A stretch of DNA of 64,000 nt from Sphingomonas sp. GTDB taxonomy: Bacteria > Pseudomonadota > Alphaproteobacteria > Sphingomonadales > Sphingomonadaceae. The stretch spans positions 255,001 to 319,000 of the forward strand of contig JAHBZH010000001.1 of the NCBI GenBank assembly GCA_019635535.1, in the 5' to 3' direction. Within the stretch, counting starts at the first letter, position 1, and every line of letters starts with the position of its first letter. The translations under genes were made by a program, and so were the position numbers. Of this stretch, positions 1 to 8,614 are shown in pieces. Under the pieces are notes generated by a model. It saw nothing but the letters and a program-made list of their open reading frames with translations. It was not told the origin of the DNA and searched no databases.

Positions 1-933
1 CCGGGGATGCTGTGGTTCGCGCGCGCCGTCGGCTTCGCGATCGCGGCCAGGCTGTGGATTCGGCCGCGCTTCCGATTCGACGGTGCCGGCGCGATGGCGC
101 GCTATGGCGGGGCGATGACCTTGGTGCAGTGCTGCTGGTTCGTGCAGAGCCAGTCGGATGTGGTGATCGGCGGGCGGATGCTCGATGCCCATATGCTGGG
201 CGTCTATACGACCGGCCTGTTCCTCACCCAGATCATCGCCGCCAAGTTCGTGCCGCCATTGAACGAAGTCGCCTTCGCCGCTTATTCGCGGATGCAGGAG
301 ACGCGGCGCGACGCGATGGCGGGCGCCTTTGCCAAGACGGCGCGGCTGATCATGCTGGTCGCGCTCCCCTTCTATTTCGGCCTTGCCGTCACCGCCGAGC
401 CGCTGGTGCTGACCGTGCTGGGCGACAAATGGGGCGAGACCATCGCCGTGATCCCGGTCCTCGCCATGGCGATGCCGCTGATGACGCTCCAGATCCTGTT
501 CGCGCCCGCCACCAACGCGCTCGGGCGCCCGGCGCTCGCGGTCTATACGGGTGCGTTCGGCGCGGCGATGATGGTCGTCGCCTTTCTGATCGGCATCCAG
601 TGGGGCATCATCGGCCTCGCCTGGGCCTGGCTCGGCGGCATGGCGGCCTTGCTGGCGGTGACCGTCGCCATCTCGCTGCCGGTGATCGGCGCACGGCTCG
701 GCGCGCTGGCTGCGGCGGTGCGCCCGGGGCTGGCGGCCGCGACCGCGATGGCGGTCGCCGTGGCGCTGCTCGATTCTGCGCTGCCGCCGCTCGCCAATCC
801 CGTGCGGCTGGCCGCGCTCGTCTCGTTCGGGGCTGCGGCTTACGGCGCTTTGCTGTTCGTCTTCGCCCGCGCCGCGGTTGACGAAGTGATCGCGATCGTC
901 CGGCCGAATCGGGCCGCGCCTCAGACGCTCTGA
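1..933 (+). CDS. Polysaccharide/lipopolysaccharide flippase, C-terminal part (cut by window edge)
   Basis: This is the C-terminal ~310 residues of a multi-pass membrane protein of the oligosaccharide flippase (Wzx/MOP) superfamily, which moves lipid-linked glycan units across the inner membrane. The frame is open to base 1, so the ATG at position 7 is probably internal and the true start lies upstream. Support is repeated hydrophobic helices, the short polar segment QSQSDVVIGGRMLD and the following LGVYTTGLFLTQ, a pattern seen where these transporters have two six-helix halves. It converges with the CBS gene, overlapping it by 13 bp at the stop. Substrate cannot be told. The family call is fairly secure. 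Confidence 0.75.
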   Translation, partial: PGMLWFARAVGFAIAARLWIRPRFRFDGAGAMARYGGAMTLVQCCWFVQSQSDVVIGGRMLDAHMLGVYTTGLFLTQIIAAKFVPPLNEVAFAAYSRMQETRRDAMAGAFAKTARLIMLVALPFYFGLAVTAEPLVLTVLGDKWGETIAVIPVLAMAMPLMTLQILFAPATNALGRPALAVYTGAFGAAMMVVAFLIGIQWGIIGLAWAWLGGMAALLAVTVAISLPVIGARLGALAAAVRPGLAAATAMAVAVALLDSALPPLANPVRLAALVSFGAAAYGALLFVFARAAVDEVIAIVRPNRAAPQTL

Positions 934-1349
934 ATGTAATCCAGCATCGCGGCGGCCTCCTGCTCGATCTTGTCGAGCCGGTATTTGACCAGATCGCCGA
1001 TCGAGACGATGCCGATGATCCGGCCGCCCTCGACCACAGGCAGATGGCGGATGCGCCGCCCGGTCATCAGCGAGAGCGCGCCCATCACTTCCTTGTCCGG
1101 TTCGACGGTCAGCGCCGGCGAGGTCATCAGCTCGCCGACCGTCCGATCCAGCGCCGCCGCGCCCTCTTTCTTGAGGCAATAGATCACGTCGCGTTCCGAC
1201 ATGATGCCGACGACGGCGCCGTCGCTCACCACCGGCAGCGCGCCGATCCGCTTCTCGGCCAGCATCGCCACCGCCTCGCGCACCGGCAGGTCGGTGCCGA
1301 CGGCCAGCACGTCTGGCCCCTTGGTCTTCAAAATCGCGGCAATCGTCAT
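921..1349 (-). CDS. Two-CBS-domain protein
   Basis: A 142-residue cytoplasmic protein made almost entirely of a CBS pair (Bateman module), which usually binds adenosyl nucleotides and senses energy state. The first repeat covers about residues 10-60 (VGIMSERDVIYCL) and the second about 75-130 (IIGIVSIGDLVKYR). No enzymatic domain is attached, so it is a stand-alone sensor of unknown partner. I start at 1349 because a GGAGGG-type Shine-Dalgarno lies just upstream; the longer open frame to 1940 runs antisense to other genes and is not coding. It converges with the flippase gene. Confidence 0.88.
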   Translation of the reverse strand: MTIAAILKTKGPDVLAVGTDLPVREAVAMLAEKRIGALPVVSDGAVVGIMSERDVIYCLKKEGAAALDRTVGELMTSPALTVEPDKEVMGALSLMTGRRIRHLPVVEGGRIIGIVSIGDLVKYRLDKIEQEAAAMLDYIQSV

Positions 1350-1436
1350 GGCGAGGAGCCCTCCTTCTGCCATCCTCGTCGGACTAACGCCGACTCGCCC
1401 CTTGATGATCCCATGGGCGGCGGCCAAATGGAAGCC

Positions 1437-1742
1437 ATGCCCCGCCACGATCCCATACCGCGCCAGCCGGACGCGCCGCATGACGGGAGCGCTCTGGCCT
1501 GGGCGCGTTATCGCAGGTTCATGGGTTGGATGGCGTTGCTCGCGCTCGCGGTCGCGCTGCTGGCGGTCGCCTGGCTGGCGACCGGCGACGCGCCGCTGCG
1601 GCTGCACATGGTGATCGCCACGATGCTCGGCGTCGGGTTCACGATGCTCGTCGGCACCGGCCTGATGGGCCTGGTCTTTCTGTCGAATCGCACCGGCCAT
1701 GACGAAGACGCCGCACAAGGAGCGCATGACGATGAACGCTAA
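1437..1742 (+). CDS. Small two-helix membrane protein
   Basis: About 101 residues with two predicted transmembrane helices (around WMALLALAVALLAVAWLA and TMLGVGFTMLVGTGLMGLVF), a basic N-terminus and an acidic/His tail. I do not recognise a named family, though such proteins are common in sphingomonads. In-frame ATGs at 1413, 1428 and 1437 are possible starts; 1437 has a weak GGAAG just before it. Its last ten bases overlap the start of the thioesterase gene, so the two are probably translated together. No function is assigned. Confidence 0.6.
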   Translation: MPRHDPIPRQPDAPHDGSALAWARYRRFMGWMALLALAVALLAVAWLATGDAPLRLHMVIATMLGVGFTMLVGTGLMGLVFLSNRTGHDEDAAQGAHDDER

Positions 1743-2109
1743 GAGCCGCGAACCGATCCTGCGCGTCGCGCCGCGCCCCGGCGACATCAACGCCAACGGC
1801 CACATCTTCGGCGGCTGGGTGCTCAGCCAGATGGACATCGCCTCGGGCATCGTCGCCGCGCGCGAGGCGGAAGGTGCGGTCGCCACCGTGGCGATCGAGG
1901 CGATGACCTTCATCGCGCCGATCCTGCTGCACGACCTCATTTCGGTCTACGCCGAGGTCGAACGGATCGGCCGCACCTCGATCGCGATCCGCATCGAGGT
2001 GATTGCCACCCGCGACCGGGGACGCGAGGAGGTGAAGGTCACCGAAGGCGTCTTCACCTTCGTCGCGCTCGACGAGAATCACCGGCCCCGCCCGGTGAAG
2101 CGCGGCTAG
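1732..2109 (+). CDS. Acyl-CoA thioesterase, YciA type
   Basis: A 125-residue single-hotdog-domain enzyme expected to hydrolyse acyl-CoA thioesters in the cytoplasm. The N-terminal motif GDINANGHIFGGWVLSQMD matches the YciA/BACH class, with the Asp of SQMD as the likely catalytic residue. AAGGAG lies nine bases before the ATG at 1732; the in-frame ATG at 1726 is too close to it, and 1699 would lie deeper in the preceding gene. It overlaps the small membrane-protein gene by about ten bases and converges with the DUF4139 gene, overlapping its stop by four bases. Confidence 0.88.
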   Translation: MNAKSREPILRVAPRPGDINANGHIFGGWVLSQMDIASGIVAAREAEGAVATVAIEAMTFIAPILLHDLISVYAEVERIGRTSIAIRIEVIATRDRGREEVKVTEGVFTFVALDENHRPRPVKRG

Positions 2110-3689
2110 TCCGTCTCGCCGTCGGCGCGAATCCGAATCCGGTAATTCAGCGCGGCAATGCCGTTGGCGGGCACGTCGGTTGCCCAAAGCGGGCGGCCGT
2201 TGCGCCGGGCGAGGCGGCGGGCCGGGCGGAAGCGCGCATCGGTGTCCATGAATTCCGCCTCGAAGCGGACCGGCACGGGCCGGTCGCTTGCCACGACCAG
2301 CCGATAATCGCGCCAGCGCCGGCTTTCCGCGACCAGCTCGATCCGGGTGGTCACTCCGGGCGCCTCATCAAGCTCGATCTCGACATCGTTCTCCACCGCC
2401 CGATCGGGCAGGAACCCCTCGCCGATCAGGATCGGCCGCCCCATCGCTTCGGCGAACAGCCGGAAGCCGCCGGCGGGCAAGGGAAGGCCGAGACCGTCGG
2501 CGGTGCGGTTGCGCGTGACCAGCATCTGCGTGGTCGGCGCCGGCGTCCCGTCACCATCTTCGTCGTGCGGCATGAGCCAGCTTCGATAGACCAGACCGGC
2601 GCGCACGCCCGGGCGGGTCATCAGCGCCACCTGCTTCTGCGCATTGGCGGCGACCGTGACCGGCTCGGGAATGCGGTACAGCTTCAGATCGCCCAGATCT
2701 TCCTGCTCGGCGGTCACCACGGCGATCGGGGTGGACGATTCGAGATCGGCACGGCGCATCCGGCTGCCCGTCACGATGATCGCTTCGGAAAGATATACGT
2801 CATCGAATGCGACCGCCGGGGGCGCCGGCTGAGGCATGTCCTGAGAGGCGATATCGCTCGTCCGCCCCTGCGGCCAGCATTGCAGGTTGAGGGCGCCGCC
2901 CGCGCGCGGCTCGGCGTGGACATCCTCGCGGTTGATGTTTCCCGCGACGGCCTGGGTGTCGGCGTTCGGGAAGCTGGTCTCGTCCTGGCTCGCCAGCGTC
3001 AGCCAGGCGAAGAGATCGATGCGCCGGCCGTCCTCCGACAGATGGGCGAGATAATTGGCCTGCCAGTCGAAGCCGCTGGCGAGATAGGAAAGCGTGACGG
3101 TGGCGGTGACCGGCCGACCGGCCCGCGCCCGCACGGACAGGGTCGGCCGGGCGGACAGCCCCGCCGGCACGCCGTCCAGGACGAGCGTTTCGGCAAGACC
3201 GGTGCAGCGCAGCGCCTCGAAACCCTCGGCGGTCTGGAGCACCAGCGCGCCGTCCGCGCCGCTGCGGATCACCGCCTCCTGCTCGCGCACCTCGCCGGTC
3301 GCGTTCGAGGTCCGGCGCAGATGGACGCGCCGGCCGAGCGACTGGCCGATCAGGGTTGCGGGCGACAGCAGCAGGGCGTCGCGGTTGCGCTCGATTATGC
3401 CTTCCGGAAAGCCGGTAATGATCGCGCTTTGCGGCAGGATGCCGCCGGCCACGCCTTCGAAGCGGATCGTCGATTCGCCGGCGGGGATGGCGATCGTCCG
3501 CGTCTCGCTGATCAGCGCATAACCATTCAGCCAGTCGAGATTCGGCTCCTCATCCGGATCGCGCTCGGGATCGCGATAGACGGTGACCGCCACCCGCTCC
3601 GGCGCCGCCGAGGTGACGACCTCCTGCGCGATCGCCTGGACCGCCCACAGGGCAGCAATGCCCGCAAGGAGGACGCGCGCGCGCCGCAT
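2106..3689 (-). CDS. Secreted DUF4139 protein carrying a TonB-plug-like segment
   Basis: A 527-residue exported protein with a signal peptide (cleavage likely after AQA-IAQ, about residue 22). It has the DUF4139 layout: an N-terminal beta domain, the core motif LASGFDWQANYLAHL, and the hinge GDLKLYRIPEPVTV. The biochemical role of this family is not established. It is a tandem paralogue of the gene at 3694-5196, four bases away and surely in the same transcript. Between the two halves (residues 302-332) it contains a stretch starting EAIIVTGSRMRRADL that looks like the plug start of TonB-dependent receptors and has no counterpart in the paralogue. Confidence 0.85.
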   Translation of the reverse strand: MRRARVLLAGIAALWAVQAIAQEVVTSAAPERVAVTVYRDPERDPDEEPNLDWLNGYALISETRTIAIPAGESTIRFEGVAGGILPQSAIITGFPEGIIERNRDALLLSPATLIGQSLGRRVHLRRTSNATGEVREQEAVIRSGADGALVLQTAEGFEALRCTGLAETLVLDGVPAGLSARPTLSVRARAGRPVTATVTLSYLASGFDWQANYLAHLSEDGRRIDLFAWLTLASQDETSFPNADTQAVAGNINREDVHAEPRAGGALNLQCWPQGRTSDIASQDMPQPAPPAVAFDDVYLSEAIIVTGSRMRRADLESSTPIAVVTAEQEDLGDLKLYRIPEPVTVAANAQKQVALMTRPGVRAGLVYRSWLMPHDEDGDGTPAPTTQMLVTRNRTADGLGLPLPAGGFRLFAEAMGRPILIGEGFLPDRAVENDVEIELDEAPGVTTRIELVAESRRWRDYRLVVASDRPVPVRFEAEFMDTDARFRPARRLARRNGRPLWATDVPANGIAALNYRIRIRADGETD

Positions 3690-3693
3690 CGCT

Positions 3694-5196
3694 TCAATGC
3701 CGCGACTGGAAGGTCACATCGACATCGACCGAGCCGTTGGCCGGGACCGGCACGCGCCAGACCACCTGATCCGCCGACAGCCGCTCGCTCGGCAGGCTTT
3801 CCGAGACGATCCGCGTGTCGCCCCAATAATTGCCGACGCCGGACTGGAAGACGCTGACCGTCACCGGCACCGGCCGGGCATTGGAGACGGTATAGCGCAT
3901 CCGGGTCTGCCAGAAGGCCGTGCGGGTCAGGTCCTCGCGCTCGCCGGTGGTGACGCCGCCCTGCGGATCGACGATCCGGAAGCGCGACGTACGCTGCCAT
4001 TCCTCGACGCTGATCCGCTCGCGCGCCTCGACGACCGGGCGGACCTGCACGTCGAACGCCTGACCGGTGACCAGGCCCAGCTCTGACCCCATCGGCGTGT
4101 GGCCGATCCCGCTTTCGCCGATGAATTGCGGATTGCCGCGCGCGTCGCGCTGATAGACCCGCACCGTGCCCGCGGGGAGCGCATCGCCCAGCCCCTGCGC
4201 GCGCGAAGAGGAGAAGCGCAGCACCGTATTGGCGCTTTGCGGCTGTTCCAATGTGGTCAGCCAGCCGAGGCGATATTCATAGGCGCGCTGGGCCGGGGCG
4301 CCGGCGACGTCGAGGAAGCTCACCTGCTTGGTCTGGCGGTTGGCGATCGTGGTGCGCTCGGGCAGCGGATAGAGATAGTAATCGCCGATCCGTTCGCGGT
4401 CCGCGGTCTCGGTGCCGGCCTGGCGCACGCCCGGCGAGCGCGGCGGCATGGGCGGACGGCCGCGCACATTCTGCGCCTGCCCCTGGCCGACCGCGCCGGC
4501 GACCAGCAGGGTGTCGGCATTGGTGAAGGTCGTGCCGCTATTGTTGGTGAGCGTGATCCAGCCCTGCACGTCCATCCGCCCGGCATCCTCGTCGAACAAA
4601 GCGACATAATCGGCGGACCAGCCGAGGCCGGGGGTGAGATAGGTGAGGGTGAGCGGTCGCCGGCCGGCGCGCGCGCTCTGCACCGTCACCGACAGCGTCG
4701 GCCGCGCGCGCAGATTTTCCGGCACCCGATCGAAGATCACGCGCACCGGCAGGCCGTCGTCGCGCAGCACCTCGATCCGCTCCCCGATCTGCAACACCAC
4801 GCCGTTGTTCGCGGCCAGCACCCGCGCCCGCTCGCGCAGCTCCTGACCGGTGGCGGGGTTGGTGCGCACCAGAGTGATCGTCTCGCCCACCGCCTTCTGC
4901 ATCAGCGCCTGGGGCGAGAGCAGGTCGAAATCGAAATTCTGCTCAACGATGCCGATGCCCGGGCCGGTGAGCGTCACCGTCTGCGGCTGGATCTGGGCGG
5001 AGACGTCGGGGAATTCGATCCGGGTGCGCCCCGAGGGGACGTCGAGCTGGCGGGCGTCCTGCACCAAGGCGAGATTGTTGTTGTAGATGGTGACGGCGAC
5101 CTCGCCCTGCGCGGTCTGCGACGGCGGCGGAATCACATTCTGGGCGAGCGCCGGGCCGGCGAACAAGGCGATGGAGACCAAGAGCATCGCACGCAT
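3694..5196 (-). CDS. Secreted DUF4139 protein (paralogue)
   Basis: A 500-residue DUF4139 protein with a clear signal peptide ending at ALAQ. Family marks are an N-terminal VAVTIYNNNLALVQD strand, TPGLGWSADYVALF in the core, and GDYYLYPLPERTTI at the start of the C-terminal beta region. It shares organisation with the downstream paralogue but lacks the plug-like insertion. Function is unknown; probably a periplasmic or surface beta protein. Its Shine-Dalgarno GGGGGAG sits in the 3' arm of a strong hairpin immediately upstream (5201-5231), so expression may depend on opening that stem. Confidence 0.87.
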   Translation of the reverse strand: MRAMLLVSIALFAGPALAQNVIPPPSQTAQGEVAVTIYNNNLALVQDARQLDVPSGRTRIEFPDVSAQIQPQTVTLTGPGIGIVEQNFDFDLLSPQALMQKAVGETITLVRTNPATGQELRERARVLAANNGVVLQIGERIEVLRDDGLPVRVIFDRVPENLRARPTLSVTVQSARAGRRPLTLTYLTPGLGWSADYVALFDEDAGRMDVQGWITLTNNSGTTFTNADTLLVAGAVGQGQAQNVRGRPPMPPRSPGVRQAGTETADRERIGDYYLYPLPERTTIANRQTKQVSFLDVAGAPAQRAYEYRLGWLTTLEQPQSANTVLRFSSSRAQGLGDALPAGTVRVYQRDARGNPQFIGESGIGHTPMGSELGLVTGQAFDVQVRPVVEARERISVEEWQRTSRFRIVDPQGGVTTGEREDLTRTAFWQTRMRYTVSNARPVPVTVSVFQSGVGNYWGDTRIVSESLPSERLSADQVVWRVPVPANGSVDVDVTFQSRH

Positions 5197-5197
5197 G

Positions 5198-5231
5198 AAA
5201 ACGCTCCCCCGAAACAGGTTCGAGGGAGCGT
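5198..5231 (-). terminator. Terminator-like hairpin overlapping the SD of the DUF4139 gene
   Basis: On the minus strand ACGCTCCCTCGAA pairs with TTCGGGGGAGCGT across the 5-nt loop CCTGT, giving 13 base pairs with one U.G wobble, followed at once by TTTT. It begins 20 nt after the DUF4167 stop and its T-run ends one base from the DUF4139 ATG. It therefore reads both as the intrinsic terminator of the DUF4167 transcript and as a stem that hides the next gene's ribosome binding site. Confidence 0.7.
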
Positions 5232-5251
5232 CCTACAGGTCCACGATCAGG

Positions 5252-5863
5252 TCAAGCGGCGGGCGCGATATCCTCGTCACCGGCGCGGGGACGACGGACG
5301 GTCCGGCGGCGCGGGGCGCGGGCCGGCTGATCCTCGTCCCCTTCGTCGGGCGGCGTGGAGGGCGCGATCGACGGCGGCAGGCTGTCGAGGGCGATGCGCT
5401 CGCCCGCTTCGTCCTCGCCTTCGGCCTCCTCGTCGCGCTGGCCGCGCGGGCGGCGGGCGCGATATTCGCCGTTGCGCTGGCCGCGATCCTCGCGCTCGCG
5501 CGGAGCGCGTTCGCGGCGCGGCGGCGCGGCGTCCTCGGCCTCATTGGCCTCGGCGGCCATTTCGTCCTCGCCCTCATCCTCGGCGTCATCGTCGCCGCGC
5601 TGGCGGCGCTGTTCCTCGTAGCGGGCGCGGCTTTCGCCGAGCACGCGGAAATAGTGATCCGCATATTGCAGATAATATTCGGTCTGGACCCGATCGCCCT
5701 GCATCTGCGCGTCGCGGGCGAGGCCCTTATACTTTTCGAGAAGCTGGGCCGCGTTGCCGCGCTGCCGGTTGTCCTGGCGATTGCCGGGACCGGGATTGCT
5801 GCCGGGCGGGCGACCGCCGCCCCCGCGACCGCGCCTGCGGCCGCCTTGACGATTGTTGATCAA
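5252..5863 (-). CDS. DUF4167 protein (Arg/Gly-rich, probably RNA-binding)
   Basis: A 203-residue protein of the alphaproteobacterial DUF4167 family. The N-terminus is a disordered Arg/Gly/Asn tract (GGRRRGRGGGGRPPG), followed by the conserved helix pair AAQLLEKYKGLARDAQ and QTEYYLQYADHYFRVL at about residues 39-75. The rest is low-complexity, alternating acidic and basic. Family members sit beside prmC and prfA, as here. RNA or ribosome association is an inference from composition and context, not shown. It is followed by a strong terminator-like hairpin. Confidence 0.88.
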   Translation of the reverse strand: MINNRQGGRRRGRGGGGRPPGSNPGPGNRQDNRQRGNAAQLLEKYKGLARDAQMQGDRVQTEYYLQYADHYFRVLGESRARYEEQRRQRGDDDAEDEGEDEMAAEANEAEDAAPPRRERAPREREDRGQRNGEYRARRPRGQRDEEAEGEDEAGERIALDSLPPSIAPSTPPDEGDEDQPARAPRRRTVRRPRAGDEDIAPAA

Positions 5864-6112
5864 ACGAAAATCCTCACCAAGGATGGTTCACTTTCAACCC
5901 GGCCGGGCCAATCCCGGCCATTCCATTTGCACGACCCCGCAAGGCTGAATCCGCGCTTTCGGCGCACATCCAGGCACCTCGCCAAATCGCCGTGTCGAGC
6001 GACAAGCAATCGGGGGTCGGCGACGTTCGGGCCCTCACGCATCCATGCTGTGGCTGGCCCCGTCCCTGGCCCCTATGTAGCCACCGCGCCGCCCAAATCC
6101 AAGGGAAAAAGC

Positions 6113-6943
6113 TTAATCGTCCCGTAAAAGCCGCAGAACGAGGCAGCGCGCGATCCCCTTAAGGTCGGCGCGTGACGAAATGGTGAATCCCGCCTCGGCG
6201 AAGAGAGTGCCCGCCGCCGCCGCCTGTCCTGCGCCGATCTCGACGCAGGCGATGCCGCCGGGCGCCAGCAGCCGTGGCAGCCGGGGCGCGAGGCGGCGAT
6301 AATCGTCCAACCCGTCGGCTCCGGCATAGAGCGCGCCGGCGGGTTCCCAATCCGCGACATCGGCGGGAAGGGCCGCGTCTTCCTCGATATAGGGCGGGTT
6401 GCACAGGACGAGATCGAAGCGCTCTTCGACGCCCTCGTCCCAATCGCCCGGACGGAATTCGGCGCGTTCTGCGAGGCCGAGCCGCTCGGCATTGCGGCGG
6501 GCATAGACGAGCGCCTCTTCGGATCGGTCCACGCCAAGCCCGCGCGCGTCCGGCCATTGATCGAGCGCGGCGAGCAGCAAGGTGCCCGGCCCGGTGCCGA
6601 GATCGAGGATTGCGGCGGGGCCGTCCGCGCCGAAATGATCGAGCGCCGCCTCGATCAGCGTCTCGCTGTCCGGCCTTGGGACGAGCGCGCCGGGACCGAC
6701 CGCCAGCTCGATCGTCCAGAAGGCGCGCGTGCCGGTGATATAGGCGACCGGCTCATGCGCCAGCCGGCGGCCGACGAGATCGTCGAAGGACCGCGGCGCC
6801 GGATCGCGCGTCCGGCCCAGCAACATCGCCTCGCGCGGCACGCCCAGCGCATGCGCCATCAGCAGTTCGGCATCGAGGCGCGGCGTCACGGACACGCTCT
6901 CGAGACGCCGGGCGGCGTCGCGCAAGGCGTTCTGCACGATCAT
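6113..6943 (-). CDS. prmC: Peptide chain release factor N5-glutamine methyltransferase
   Basis: PrmC (HemK) methylates the Gln of the GGQ motif in release factors, using SAM. The 276-residue protein has the N-terminal helical RF-binding domain, the SAM loop LDLGTGPGTLLLA (about residues 115-127) and the catalytic signature NPPYIEE at about 181-187. Length is normal for the family. It belongs with prfA, its substrate gene, but here a secreted amidohydrolase gene separates the two. The 249 bases between it and DUF4167 hold no gene that I can support. Confidence 0.95.
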   Translation of the reverse strand: MIVQNALRDAARRLESVSVTPRLDAELLMAHALGVPREAMLLGRTRDPAPRSFDDLVGRRLAHEPVAYITGTRAFWTIELAVGPGALVPRPDSETLIEAALDHFGADGPAAILDLGTGPGTLLLAALDQWPDARGLGVDRSEEALVYARRNAERLGLAERAEFRPGDWDEGVEERFDLVLCNPPYIEEDAALPADVADWEPAGALYAGADGLDDYRRLAPRLPRLLAPGGIACVEIGAGQAAAAGTLFAEAGFTISSRADLKGIARCLVLRLLRDD

Positions 6944-6956
6944 CCCTGCGGCAGGA

Positions 6957-8336
6957 TCAGCCGCGATACCGCGCGGCGATCGCGGCGAGGCCCGCCTGGA
7001 TGTCCGCTTCGGAGAGCCAGCGACCGTTCACCATCACGCCGGCGCGGCGCCGGACATTGGCGACATCGGCGAGCGGATCGGCTTCGAGCAGGATGAGGTC
7101 GGCGCGCCGTCCGGTCGCGATCGTTCCGAACCTCTCCTCCTCGCCGAGGAAGCGCGCGACGTTGCGGGTGCCGGTGAGAAGCGCCTGATAAGGCGTCAGG
7201 CCGGATTCGACGAGAATCCGAAGCTCGTGATGGATCGAGAAACCCGGCACCTGGAAGATCTGCGGCGCGTCCGAGCCGAGCAGCAGGCCGGCGCCGGCAT
7301 CGTGAAGCGCCCTGATCAGCCGGCCGCGCATCTCGACGAAACGCTGCGCCGTCGCCGCGTCGTAGCCCGGCTGGGCCTGCAGGCCGCCTCGCGCCTGCGC
7401 CCATTGCGCCCGCATCTGCGGCGGCACATAGGCCATTTCCGGCCAGGCCAGCAGCGCGTCCGTGGTCGGGCTGGCGAGCAGGAGGTGGTGCATCAGGCTT
7501 TCGGTCGGCACGTTCCACACGCCGGACGCGACGATGCGCGCGACGAGCGCGGGGATGCGCGCCTCGTCCACCGCATCGGCGTGATTGACGCCGAAGAAGC
7601 CGCCCGGCCCGGACGCCGCACCTTCCGGCAACAGCACCGTCACGAAATCGTCGAAATGATCGACCGTCGCCTGCCGCGCCTCCAGCGCGCGCATCAGGCC
7701 GACCTCGGCCGGGACATGGCCGCCGAGCGTCATGTTCTGCGCCCGTGCCGCCGCGACGATCGCGTCGTAGCGCGGCCGGTCGAGGCCGGGATGGATTTTC
7801 AGGAAATCGTAGCCCGCCGCCCTTTGCTCGGCGACCATGCGGCGCGCATCCTCCGGCGTCGCGACGCTGTTGCCGTTGAGCGAGGGGCCGGACGTGTAGA
7901 TGCGCGGCGAGACGATCTCGCCCCGCTCCGCCTGCGCGCGCAGGGGAAGATGGTGCGGCGCGCCGAGCATCGAGCGGGCGAAGGTGATGCCGTTGGCGGC
8001 GTAGAGGAACAGCACATCGCGCGTCCACTGCGCCTGATCGGCCTGGGGCGGGACATGGGCATGCATCTCGGCCAGCCCCGGCATCAGATAGCGGCCCCGC
8101 CCTTCGATCCGGGTCGCGCCCGCCGGGACCGCCGTGCTGGCGGACGGTCCCATCGCCACGATCGTGCCGTCGCGGACGATCACATTCTGGTTCGGCAGAT
8201 GGCCGTCCCGGTCCATCGGCACGACCGTCACATTGACGATCGCGTAGGTGCCGGCGGACTGTGCAGCGGCCGGCGCGGTGGTGAGCAGGCCGAGCAGGCC
8301 GAGCAGGGTCAACAAAGCGGTCAACAGCCTCGGCAC
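6957..8336 (-). CDS. Secreted metal-dependent amidohydrolase
   Basis: A 459-residue amidohydrolase-superfamily enzyme with a signal peptide (cleavage after APAAAQ). The TIM-barrel metal ligands are visible: HxH in GLAEMHAHVP, Lys in FLKIHPG, His in LGGHVP, and Asp in LLGSDAP. This imidazolonepropionase/prolidase-like subgroup often cleaves dipeptides or lactams; the substrate here is unknown. Its stop is 13 bases before prmC, so it is probably co-transcribed with it. It interrupts the usual prfA-prmC pair and looks like a lineage-specific insertion. Confidence 0.88.
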   Translation of the reverse strand: MPRLLTALLTLLGLLGLLTTAPAAAQSAGTYAIVNVTVVPMDRDGHLPNQNVIVRDGTIVAMGPSASTAVPAGATRIEGRGRYLMPGLAEMHAHVPPQADQAQWTRDVLFLYAANGITFARSMLGAPHHLPLRAQAERGEIVSPRIYTSGPSLNGNSVATPEDARRMVAEQRAAGYDFLKIHPGLDRPRYDAIVAAARAQNMTLGGHVPAEVGLMRALEARQATVDHFDDFVTVLLPEGAASGPGGFFGVNHADAVDEARIPALVARIVASGVWNVPTESLMHHLLLASPTTDALLAWPEMAYVPPQMRAQWAQARGGLQAQPGYDAATAQRFVEMRGRLIRALHDAGAGLLLGSDAPQIFQVPGFSIHHELRILVESGLTPYQALLTGTRNVARFLGEEERFGTIATGRRADLILLEADPLADVANVRRRAGVMVNGRWLSEADIQAGLAAIAARYRG

Positions 8337-8357
8337 GAAATCTCTCCTCTCATCTGT

Positions 8358-8371
8358 CCGGAGCGCTCCGG
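8358..8371. promoter_or_regulatory. Perfect 14-bp palindrome before the amidohydrolase gene
   Basis: CCGGAGCGCTCCGG is a perfect palindrome 21 bases upstream of the amidohydrolase start. In the 278-base gap between prfA and that gene it is a reasonable operator or leader-hairpin candidate. Nothing else identifies it. Confidence 0.3.
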
Positions 8372-8432
8372 CACCGTGCCACGCGCGCCGCGCGGCGGCA
8401 ACCGGCCCGGCGTCGGATCGCCGGGCCCTTGG

Positions 8433-8453
8433 AATGTAGGATTTCCCCTGTCA
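8433..8453 (-). repeat. Copy 1 of a 21-nt dispersed element (TGACAGrGGA...TCCTACATT)
   Basis: Minus-strand TGACAGGGGAAATCCTACATT matches the plus strand at 17797-17817 in 18 of 21 positions. Two of the three differences change the core from GGAAATCC to its reverse complement GGATTTCC. Both copies lie in gene-poor gaps. Confidence 0.4.
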
Positions 8454-8614
8454 TCCTCGCGCCGACTCGGGCCCTGCCCGGCTCGCCGGCTTTTTGAACC
8501 GTCCATCTCCATTGCCGCCACGATCACCCTTGCGGGAGGGGCGATGCCCCCCGACAGGGCATGAAGTTAGTCAACTTCCGCGCCGCAAAACGGTCGGGGT
8601 GCGCGCAGCGGGGC

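Noticed and set aside
5864..6112. Possible tRNA or small gene in the gap before prmC
   Set aside because: No cloverleaf or CCA-type end could be drawn and no start with a ribosome binding site leads to a protein-like frame.
8321..8527. 68-codon open frame upstream of the amidohydrolase gene
   Set aside because: No ribosome binding site, low-complexity basic translation, and it overlaps the dispersed 21-nt element and the palindrome.
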